Source: Desulfurobacteriaceae bacterium
Lineage (GTDB): Bacteria; Aquificota; Aquificia; Desulfurobacteriales; Desulfurobacteriaceae
Reading direction: 5' to 3'
Length of the DNA: 5,381 bases
Assembly: GCA_027064485.1 (NCBI GenBank)
Contig: JAMOPR010000291.1
Location: 1 to 5,381 of the forward strand
The notes under the pieces were generated by a model. The model was not told the DNA's origin. It ran no database searches and saw only the letters and a program-made list of their open reading frames with translations. Below are positions 1 to 5,381 of the stretch, piece by piece. The position numbers and the translations under genes were made by a program. The stretch's first letter is position 1. The number at the start of each line of letters is the position of its first letter.

Positions 1-491
1 AACGGGACGTTTAAGGGGGCTGCAGAATGAGGGTTGTGAAAAACAATTGCAAACGGAGCGTGGCAAACTTTACCGTAACAACATCCTGCCATGGTGCAAC
101 CTATTCTTCCAAATCCTAAACCTATAGAAAGGGCAATTGAGGTGATGTCTGCAAACTTCCATACAGGGATTTTTCTCTTTTTTATGAAGTATATCGCTGC
201 TATTGCGCCGAATACTACGCCGCCATACCAGACAAAACCTCCCTGCCAGAAAAAGAAAATCCTATACCAGGGATTTAAGTATTGGGGATTGTAGAGGAAA
301 AAGAAAATCCTCGCCCCCACCATTCCTGCTATTACGCTCCAAAAGGCTGTGTCTGCTACGTCCTTTGTGTTTAGCCCCTCTCTTTCTGCTAACTTCATCA
401 AAACCAAGGAGCCGAAGAAAATACCTAAAGCGACCATTACGCCGTAGGTATAAATGGTGATAGGTCCGATTTTGAAAAGAATTGGATGCAT
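1..491 (-). CDS. lgt: Prolipoprotein diacylglyceryl transferase (Lgt), C-terminus cut by window edge
   Basis: Lgt is an inner-membrane enzyme that moves diacylglycerol from phosphatidylglycerol to the lipobox cysteine of prolipoproteins. Translating the minus strand from the ATG at 491-489 gives 163 residues open to the edge; full Lgt proteins are usually about 250-290, so roughly the last third is missing. The N-terminus MHPILFKIGPITIYTYGVM has the family pattern, with Y16 matching E. coli Tyr26. GGFVWYGG at 84-91 and GRIGCTMAGCCYGK at 128-141 correspond to the HGG and GRIGN signature regions; R129 matches the essential Arg143. Several hydrophobic segments fit a multi-spanning protein. The start is fixed by GGAGG five bases upstream (497-501), and the ATG directly follows the murJ stop, implying an operon and coupled translation. 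The E. coli catalytic His103 and Asn146 positions are Tyr89 and Cys132 here, which I believe is a recurrent non-proteobacterial variant. Confidence 0.93.
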   Translation of the reverse strand, partial: MHPILFKIGPITIYTYGVMVALGIFFGSLVLMKLAEREGLNTKDVADTAFWSVIAGMVGARIFFFLYNPQYLNPWYRIFFFWQGGFVWYGGVVFGAIAAIYFIKKRKIPVWKFADITSIALSIGLGFGRIGCTMAGCCYGKVCHAPFAIVFHNPHSAAPLNVP

Positions 492-1994
492 CTATTCCTC
501 CAGGATGAGAGATATTACTCTGTCTTTTGTCAGGAGAAGGATAGCAAAATAGAGAAGTGCGGAGATGATTATCACAGACGTTATGGTTAATAGATGAACT
601 GTAAAGCCATTGAAACCAAAGTATATTTTGCTTCCTATTAAAGATGTAACTGCTATCGGTAGAGAAAGGAGCGTGTATCTTAATGGAAGTTTCCAGAAAT
701 CATTCTTTTCATCGTAGTTTTTGAACTTGTAGAGAAGAGCAAATACGTTAAGTGCGGAAGTAAGGGACGTTCCTAATGCCAGTCCCATAACACCCAGGTG
801 GAATCCGAAGCAGAGAATTAGGTTTATTAGCAGATTGAAAATAAGCGTGTAGGCTGAAATTTTGACGGGAAGTTTGTATTCGTTTAGGGAGTAGAAGGCG
901 TTGGTGAGGATTTTTTCTGCTGAAAAGAAAAACAAACCCAAAGAGTAACCTATTAGAACCTTGTAAGTTTCGTTGAGTGCTTCTTCTGAAAACGCACCGT
1001 GATTGAAAACTATGTCTATTATAGGTTTCCCGAAGAAGATTAATCCGACAGCAGCCGGAATAACAATTGCCGAACAAAACGTTATCCCTGCTTTTAAATC
1101 TCTATTAAACTCTTTTCTGCTATTTTTTTTTGAGAGTCTCGGTAGAAGAACCTGAGAAAGTCCTATGGCGAACATTCCTAAAGGAAGTTGAACGAATCTG
1201 TTGGCGTAGTAAAGGTAAGAAATTGCTCCAACTTTTAAAAAAGAGGCTAAAATGGTATCTATAAGCATGGAAACCTGCCTTACGGCAAAGCCGAAGATAC
1301 CGGGTATTACGTTTTTTAGCGTCTTTTTCACATCTTCAGATATTGAAAATAAAGGTTTTGGTATTGCTTTTAACTTTTTTAAGAATATCAGTTGAAGGGT
1401 TAACTGGAGAATTCCTCCTGCTACTACACCAACAGCGAGCGCTTCTACTCCCATTTTTCCTGAAAGGAAAAGTGCAGAGATAATTATCGCCAAGTTAAAC
1501 AGAACCGTTGAGAATGCAGGTGCGAAAAAATGCTCAAATCCGTTCAAAATTCCGCCGAAAAAGGCAACTAAGCTAACCATTAAGATGTATGGAAACATTT
1601 CTCTTAGTAGTTTTATGGCTTCTAAATAGCTTGTTCCCTTAAGTCCGGGGGCGACGAGCTTTATTACGTAGGGGGCTAAAAGTTCTCCTATAAGGAGAGT
1701 TAAGCTTAAAGAAAAAAGTAGGACTGTCAAAAATTCCCCTGCAAACTTTAATGCTTCTCTTTTTGAAGCTTTTAACTTTTTGGCAAAAGCCGGAGTGAAT
1801 GCAGAACTGAAAGCTCCTTCTGCAAAAATTCTTCTAAGTAAATTGGGAATTCTGAATGCAACGAAGAACGCATCTGTTGTTGAGGAAGCGCCGAACGAAG
1901 AGGCTATGATTACATCTCTTAAAAGACCGAATACCCTGCTTGCAAATATAGACCCGGAAACTACAATGGATGAGCGGAAAATGCTCTTTGACAT
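492..1994 (-). CDS. murJ: Lipid II flippase MurJ (MviN family)
   Basis: MurJ is the MOP-superfamily inner-membrane flippase that moves lipid-linked peptidoglycan precursor (lipid II) to the periplasmic face. The 500-residue product is close to the family's usual ~510 and is hydrophobic throughout, fitting about 14 membrane helices. The N-terminal signature is clear: SRVFGLLRD (19-27), TTDAFFVAFRIPN (39-51) and LLRRIFAEGAF (52-62). R20, R26, D41, R54 and E59 line up with functionally important charged residues of E. coli MurJ (Arg18, Arg24, Asp39, Arg52, Glu57). ANRFVQLP (264-271) holds the Arg270 equivalent, R266, and NHGAF (331-335) matches the conserved RGAF-type motif. The ATG at 1994-1992 has GGAG (2001-2004) six bases upstream and sits exactly at the conserved N-terminus. 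The TAG stop touches the lgt start codon. The gene is intact, with nothing unusual in codon use. Confidence 0.96.
   Translation of the reverse strand: MSKSIFRSSIVVSGSIFASRVFGLLRDVIIASSFGASSTTDAFFVAFRIPNLLRRIFAEGAFSSAFTPAFAKKLKASKREALKFAGEFLTVLLFSLSLTLLIGELLAPYVIKLVAPGLKGTSYLEAIKLLREMFPYILMVSLVAFFGGILNGFEHFFAPAFSTVLFNLAIIISALFLSGKMGVEALAVGVVAGGILQLTLQLIFLKKLKAIPKPLFSISEDVKKTLKNVIPGIFGFAVRQVSMLIDTILASFLKVGAISYLYYANRFVQLPLGMFAIGLSQVLLPRLSKKNSRKEFNRDLKAGITFCSAIVIPAAVGLIFFGKPIIDIVFNHGAFSEEALNETYKVLIGYSLGLFFFSAEKILTNAFYSLNEYKLPVKISAYTLIFNLLINLILCFGFHLGVMGLALGTSLTSALNVFALLYKFKNYDEKNDFWKLPLRYTLLSLPIAVTSLIGSKIYFGFNGFTVHLLTITSVIIISALLYFAILLLTKDRVISLILEE
497..501 (-). promoter_or_regulatory. Shine-Dalgarno site of lgt inside the murJ 3' end
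   Basis: The minus strand reads GGAGG, then AATAG, then ATG. The ribosome binding site therefore lies within the last murJ codons, and the murJ TAG (494-492) is immediately followed by the lgt ATG (491-489). A ribosome ending murJ would stand on the lgt start, so translational coupling is likely (inference). Confidence 0.8.
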
Positions 1995-2062
1995 TCGGCT
2001 CTCCGCTTTTATTTTTGCTTCTCAAAAGAGTTAAAATCTATCAAAATTTTTTGGAGCGGTAA
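1995..2062. promoter_or_regulatory. Divergent murJ / trkA promoter region
   Basis: This 68-base AT-rich spacer is the only non-coding DNA of note in the window and must serve both operons unless transcription enters from elsewhere. For trkA, TAAAAT at 2032-2037 is a plausible -10 about 25 bases before the ATG, but no good -35 precedes it. For murJ on the minus strand, TTTACC (2063-2058), 17 bases, then TAGATT (2040-2035) matches the sigma-70 consensus at four of six bases in each box. CAAAA/TTTTG half-sites at 2013-2017, 2023-2027, 2042-2046 and 2049-2053 form two small inverted repeats that could be operator halves, or merely AT-rich noise. Box assignments are by eye. Confidence 0.4.
2053..2056 (+). 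promoter_or_regulatory. Shine-Dalgarno site of trkA
   Basis: GGAG lies six bases before the ATG at 2063. This supports that start, which also falls right at the first beta strand of the Rossmann fold, as expected for TrkA. Confidence 0.75.
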
Positions 2063-3355
2063 ATGAAGGTTTGCATAATAGGTGCTGGTGTAGTTGGAAC
2101 TTATCTGGCGAAAAAGCTTTCTAAGGAAAATCACGAAATTGCCATTGTGGACACCGATGCTTCTAAGTTAGAGCAGCTTTCGTATAGTTACGACATTTTG
2201 GCTGTGAATTGTAATGCTTTAAACGTTAACTGCTTGAAGGAAGTAGAAAATTTTGACCTTTTTGTTGTCGTAACAGAAAGTGATGAGAAAAACATTTCTA
2301 TAGCTACTTTGCTGAAAGCGTTGTTTAAGAAAGACAAGATAATAGTGAGGGTGAGCAATAAGGCTTTTTCCTCTCCTCCCGTTAGAGAGCTTTTAGGTTG
2401 TGATACGGTTAACATACTTTCAGAGACAGTTCAAAACGTTCTTTATCAGATTAAGTTTCCGTTTGCTAAGAGCGTTGCAAAGTTAGAAAAGGAAGGAATT
2501 GTTATAGTTACTTACGGTGTAAAGGTTGAGGATAGTATATGCGGTAAGCAGATAGCAGAGCTAAAGGAGATTAGAGAAAAGATAGACTTTACAATCGTTG
2601 CTATAGAAAGAGAGGGGAAGATTATAATTCCCAAAGGAGATAGCTACATATATCCCGGAGATAAGATTTACGTTGCTGTAAGAGAAGAGGATGTAGAAAG
2701 ACTTTTTAGAAGTTTAGGAGTATTCTATGAACCTGTTAAGTTGGTTTTCGTTTTTGGTTTTTCCAAATTTACCGAAGAACTTCTTTCAAAACTTTCCGAT
2801 TTCAGTAGTTTGCGCGTTAAATTCATATCTCCCGACAGGGAAGTGTGTGAAAGGATTTCTGGGGAATTTCCAAATATTTCCGTTTTTCACGGCGAGCTTA
2901 CCGATATGGAGCTTTTAAAACAGGAAAACATAAAGAACGCAGACCTCTGTATTGCTATGACGGAAGATGAGGAAACAAATATACTAACTTGTATTCTCTC
3001 TAAAAGGCTTGGTTGTAAGAGAGCCTCTTCTCTTATAATGCATCCTGAATATGAAAAGTTGATTGAGTCTATAGGTATTGATGTTCCGCTTGTTCCAAGA
3101 AAGCTTTTGGCTTCTAAAGTTTATACCCGCTTAAGTTCGAAGAGTATTTTGGAATTTTTGGAAATTTCAGAAAATCTTGATGTTGTAGAAGTTGTTGTTC
3201 CTGACAACATTGCCGGTAAAAGAGTTTCTGAAGTAGGTAAAGAATTGTGCGGTTTGGTTGTGGCAGTTAAAAGGGAGAATGGAACAGAGATTGTGAAAGG
3301 AAACACCGTTCTGCACAGTGGAGATACCATTATCTGCGTGGAGAGAAGAGAATGA
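2063..3355 (+). CDS. trkA: Trk potassium uptake regulatory subunit TrkA (two RCK domains)
   Basis: TrkA is the cytoplasmic, nucleotide-binding ring subunit that controls K+ flow through TrkH. The 430-residue product has the full tandem layout: RCK_N1 about 1-125, RCK_C1 about 137-218, RCK_N2 about 226-350 and RCK_C2 about 366-430. This length (E. coli TrkA is 458) separates it from the single-unit KtrA of about 220. The first Rossmann site is canonical: GAGVVG at 7-12 and an acidic D30 at the end of strand 2. The second half keeps the family pattern after its nucleotide loop, with AMTEDEETNIL at 298-308 and the stretch around GIDVPLVPRKLLASKV (338-353). However, its glycine loop reads GFSKFT (232-237), and S256 occupies the usual acidic position, so the second site looks degenerate. 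Its stop overlaps the trkH start by four bases, so the two are probably made together. Family assignment is firm; loss of binding at site two is inference. Confidence 0.95.
   Translation: MKVCIIGAGVVGTYLAKKLSKENHEIAIVDTDASKLEQLSYSYDILAVNCNALNVNCLKEVENFDLFVVVTESDEKNISIATLLKALFKKDKIIVRVSNKAFSSPPVRELLGCDTVNILSETVQNVLYQIKFPFAKSVAKLEKEGIVIVTYGVKVEDSICGKQIAELKEIREKIDFTIVAIEREGKIIIPKGDSYIYPGDKIYVAVREEDVERLFRSLGVFYEPVKLVFVFGFSKFTEELLSKLSDFSSLRVKFISPDREVCERISGEFPNISVFHGELTDMELLKQENIKNADLCIAMTEDEETNILTCILSKRLGCKRASSLIMHPEYEKLIESIGIDVPLVPRKLLASKVYTRLSSKSILEFLEISENLDVVEVVVPDNIAGKRVSEVGKELCGLVVAVKRENGTEIVKGNTVLHSGDTIICVERRE
3352..3355 (+). promoter_or_regulatory. ATGA stop/start overlap coupling trkA to trkH
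   Basis: The trkH ATG (3352-3354) and the trkA TGA (3353-3355) share the tetranucleotide ATGA. A purine-rich ribosome site, GGAGAGAAGAG at 3340-3350, precedes it inside trkA. This arrangement commonly gives termination-reinitiation and balanced amounts of interacting subunits. Confidence 0.85.
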
Positions 3356-4794
3356 ACTTTAAGTTGATATTTAGGAATGTATCTTTCCTTCTTTTTATAC
3401 TTTCCCTTTCTTTTCTATTGCCCGCTTTTTATTCTCTTTGGGTTGGTGATGGGCTGTTTATGGATTATGTCTATCCGATAGTCCTTTCTTTTTCTGTTTT
3501 TCTGATTGGGATTCAGTTTGAGAATAAGGAGCCTGAGATAAGGGAAGCTATTCTTACGGTAGTTCTTGTATGGTTCCTCTTTCCTGCTCTGTCTGCTTTT
3601 TTCTACGTGAAAACAGGAGCTATACCGAATTTTTTTGATGCCTATTTCGAGTCAGTTTCCGGTTTTACGACTACCGGAGCTTCTATTTTGACGAATGTTG
3701 AAGCGTTGCCTAAGAGTGTTCTGCTGTGGCGTTCTACAACGCATTGGATAGGTGGAATTGGTTTTGTCGTTTTTTCTCTTTCACTTTTGCCTGCAATTGG
3801 GACGGGCGGAGCTCAGCTTATGAGATTTGAAGCCTCTAAAGCTGTAGAAGAGAAAATTTTGCCAAAGGTTAAAGAAGTTGCAAGGGCGATTTTAATCGTT
3901 TATTTGGTGCTTACCTTGAGTGAAATAGTGTTACTTAAGATTGCAGGTATGTCTTTATATGAAGCTGTAAACCATACGTTTGCGACGGTGGCGACGGGGG
4001 GATTTTCCACCAAAAATGCAAGCGTTGGAGCTTTTCATTCTTTTGCCGTTGAAATGATAATAGCTGTTTTTATGCTGTTGGGAGCTACAAATCTATCTCT
4101 CTACTATAAGGCTTTTAGAAAGAGAAGTTTAAAAGAGTTTTTTGGTTATTACGAAGTTAAGTCGTTGTTAGCCATAACTTTTCTTGCTACTGCTTTTTCA
4201 ACCTTGCTTCTTCTGTTTGACCATGTATACCATAACCCTATTACAGCGTTTAGATATGCGTTTTTTCAAGTATCAACAGCGATTTCTACAACAGGCTTTT
4301 CCTCTACCAATTATACCAATTGGCCCCCAGCAATTTTGGCACTAATAATGATTCTTTCCCTTATAGGTGCCTGTGCCGGTTCAACGGCAGGCGGTATTAA
4401 GCAATTTAGGTTTTTGGTTATGCTGAAAACTATTTATCAAGAGTTGAAGAAAACGGCTCATCCGAGACTCGTTTATAGGATTACCTTGGGAGATAAGAGC
4501 CTTGATTTTACAATCATTAACACTATATGGGCGTTTATTTCCATATACTTTATGCTAACTATCGTTTTTGGTTTCATTATCACCCTTTCTGGTTATGACT
4601 TGGTAACTTCTTTTTCAGCTTCCATTGCTTGTATAACGAGTTTGGGTCCCGGTCTTGCAAAGGTTGGTCCTGCCGGGAATTTTAGTTTCTTCCCTTGGTT
4701 TGATAAATTCTTGCTGTCTGTAGAAATGATTTTAGGAAGGTTGGAAGTTCTCACCGTTATGGCTGTTTTCTTGCCTTCTTTCTGGGAAAGATAG
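3352..4794 (+). CDS. trkH: Trk potassium transporter membrane subunit TrkH
   Basis: TrkH is the K+-conducting inner-membrane subunit of the Trk/Ktr/HKT superfamily, built from four membrane-pore-membrane repeats. The 480-residue product matches the usual ~480-490. All four pore loops are visible: SGFTTTGAS (102-110), ATVATGGFST (211-220), STAISTTGFSS (308-318) and the fourth, ITSLGPGL (428-435). The selectivity-filter glycines are G109, G216, G315 and G432. HWIGGIGFVVF (131-141) is the conserved segment after pore 1. GACAGSTAGGIKQFR (339-353) is the glycine/small-residue-rich loop in the third repeat that forms the intramembrane gate. GRLE (462-465) near the C-terminus carries the conserved Arg. 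Two extra N-terminal helices precede the first repeat, as in TrkH. The start overlaps trkA, its regulatory partner. The stop lies one base from the convergent galE stop. I see no missing key residue. Confidence 0.95.
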   Translation: MNFKLIFRNVSFLLFILSLSFLLPAFYSLWVGDGLFMDYVYPIVLSFSVFLIGIQFENKEPEIREAILTVVLVWFLFPALSAFFYVKTGAIPNFFDAYFESVSGFTTTGASILTNVEALPKSVLLWRSTTHWIGGIGFVVFSLSLLPAIGTGGAQLMRFEASKAVEEKILPKVKEVARAILIVYLVLTLSEIVLLKIAGMSLYEAVNHTFATVATGGFSTKNASVGAFHSFAVEMIIAVFMLLGATNLSLYYKAFRKRSLKEFFGYYEVKSLLAITFLATAFSTLLLLFDHVYHNPITAFRYAFFQVSTAISTTGFSSTNYTNWPPAILALIMILSLIGACAGSTAGGIKQFRFLVMLKTIYQELKKTAHPRLVYRITLGDKSLDFTIINTIWAFISIYFMLTIVFGFIITLSGYDLVTSFSASIACITSLGPGLAKVGPAGNFSFFPWFDKFLLSVEMILGRLEVLTVMAVFLPSFWER

Positions 4795-4820
4795 GTTAAT
4801 ATCTTCGATTTAACTCCCAG
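4782..4820. other. Inverted repeat across the trkH/galE convergent junction
   Basis: CTGGGA (4782-4787) is complementary to TCCCAG (4815-4820). Inside it, AAGAT (4788-4792) pairs with ATCTT (4801-4805) around an eight-base loop, leaving a nine-base bulge on one side. A competing hairpin, TCTTTC-TGG-GAAAGA, occupies 4777-4791. Neither is GC-rich nor followed by a T-run on either strand, so a classical intrinsic terminator is not supported. It could be a weak two-way stop or mRNA 3'-end structure, or chance. Confidence 0.3.
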
Positions 4821-5381
4821 TTCCAAGCGGTGCGAACTATGTATTCAAGGTCATCATGCTTCGGTTTCCAGTTTAAAGTTTTCTTTATTTTTTCTGAATT
4901 TGCCACCAATATGGGTGGGTCACCGGGGCGTCTTTCCGCTTCCTCAACTTTAAAATCGATGCCTGTGATTTTTCTACAGGTATCGATTACTTCCTTTACT
5001 GAGTATCCGTGTCCGTAACCGCAGTTAAAAACATTGCTTTCTGCATCATCCATTAAATACTGCAGTGAAAGATAGTGAGCTTCAGCTAAATCTGTGACGT
5101 GGATGTAATCTCTTATACACGTTCCATCTGGTGTTGGATAATCTGTCCCAAATATTTTTATGGATTTCCTTTCTCCTTTTGCAGCTTTTAAAACAAGTGG
5201 AATTAGGTGGGTTTCTGGATTGTGGCTTTCTCCTATAAGTCCCGATTCGTCGGCTCCTGCTGCGTTAAAGTAGCGGAGTGAAACGTATTTTAAGCCGTAA
5301 GCTTGGCTAAACTCTTTTAACATTCTTTCAACTACAGCCTTTGAAGAGCCGTAAGGATTTATTGGGTTTATAGATTCTGAT
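4796..5381 (-). CDS. galE: UDP-glucose 4-epimerase (GalE), N-terminal half cut by window edge
   Basis: GalE is a cytoplasmic short-chain dehydrogenase-fold enzyme with bound NAD that interconverts UDP-glucose and UDP-galactose, feeding the Leloir pathway and surface glycans. The minus-strand frame is open from the right edge: 194 residues are visible, against about 185-190 after the catalytic tyrosine in E. coli (338 total). About 130-140 residues with the GxxGxxG NAD loop are therefore off the window. The YGSSK catalytic YxxxK (Tyr at 5353-5351, Lys at 5341-5339) is present. So are LRYFNAAGAD, the GESHNPETHLIP stretch, FGTDYPTPDGTCIRDYIHV, NCGYGHGYSVKEV, RRPGDPP and the LNWKP tail, all typical of true GalE rather than other sugar epimerases. 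The ATG at 5323 is internal, not the start. The position matching E. coli Tyr299 is Leu (codon 4909-4907). It converges on trkH with one base between stops. Confidence 0.93.
   Translation of the reverse strand, partial: SESINPINPYGSSKAVVERMLKEFSQAYGLKYVSLRYFNAAGADESGLIGESHNPETHLIPLVLKAAKGERKSIKIFGTDYPTPDGTCIRDYIHVTDLAEAHYLSLQYLMDDAESNVFNCGYGHGYSVKEVIDTCRKITGIDFKVEEAERRPGDPPILVANSEKIKKTLNWKPKHDDLEYIVRTAWNWELNRRY

Noticed and set aside
91..460. Two plus-strand open frames (91-294 and 203-460), the second Arg/Leu-rich
   Set aside because: Both lie wholly antisense to lgt, lack a convincing ribosome site and do not resemble any protein family; they are shadows of the real gene.
748..1077. A 109-codon minus-strand frame inside murJ
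   Set aside because: It is an out-of-frame overlap within a conserved MurJ coding stretch, with Arg/Ser/Cys-rich low-quality composition.
1780..2034. An 84-codon plus-strand frame crossing the murJ start
   Set aside because: Antisense to the highly conserved MurJ N-terminus; the reading frame is explained by that conservation.
2756..2773. A frameshift or error making the degenerate TrkA loop
   Set aside because: Strands and helices before and after match the RCK_N2 pattern in the same frame with no length change, so a point-substitution history fits better.
4796..5323. Treating the ATG at 5323 as the galE start
   Set aside because: The frame stays open to the window edge and encodes SESINPINPYGSSK upstream, including the catalytic tyrosine and lysine, so the gene is simply truncated by the window.
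1..5381. tRNA/rRNA, CRISPR array, insertion sequence or long repeats
   Set aside because: No cloverleaf-like segment, regularly spaced repeat, transposase fragment or long duplicated stretch was seen; nearly every base belongs to the five genes.

Overview
The window carries five protein genes packed almost without gaps, with no RNA genes, mobile elements or CRISPR. The DNA is visibly AT-rich and arginine is mostly AGA/AGG. Shine-Dalgarno sites are strong (GGAG/GGAGG), and stop/start codons abut or overlap. This suggests a compact bacterial genome, perhaps a thermophile of the Aquificota/Desulfurobacteriaceae type; that taxonomic guess rests on codon flavour and general protein look only.

Layout: positions 1-1994, read on the minus strand, hold a two-gene cell-envelope operon. 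murJ (lipid II flippase, complete) is followed with no gap by lgt (prolipoprotein diacylglyceryl transferase), whose C-terminal third runs off the left edge. A 68-base AT-rich divergent spacer (1995-2062) separates it from a plus-strand potassium-uptake operon. There, trkA (two-domain RCK/KTN regulatory subunit) and trkH (K+-translocating membrane subunit) share an ATGA overlap. One base past the trkH stop lies the stop codon of a minus-strand galE (UDP-glucose 4-epimerase), which enters from the right edge and lacks its N-terminal half.

How the genes work together: TrkA should bind nucleotide and gate TrkH, giving a complete Trk K+ uptake system. MurJ exports the peptidoglycan precursor, Lgt performs the first step of lipoprotein maturation, and GalE supplies UDP-galactose (possibly also an N-acetylated sugar) for surface glycans. 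All five are known families; I did not find an undescribed system. The points most worth a second look are the eroded second nucleotide site of TrkA, the paired active-site differences in Lgt relative to E. coli, the overlapping divergent promoter candidates, and the trkH/galE convergence without an obvious terminator.
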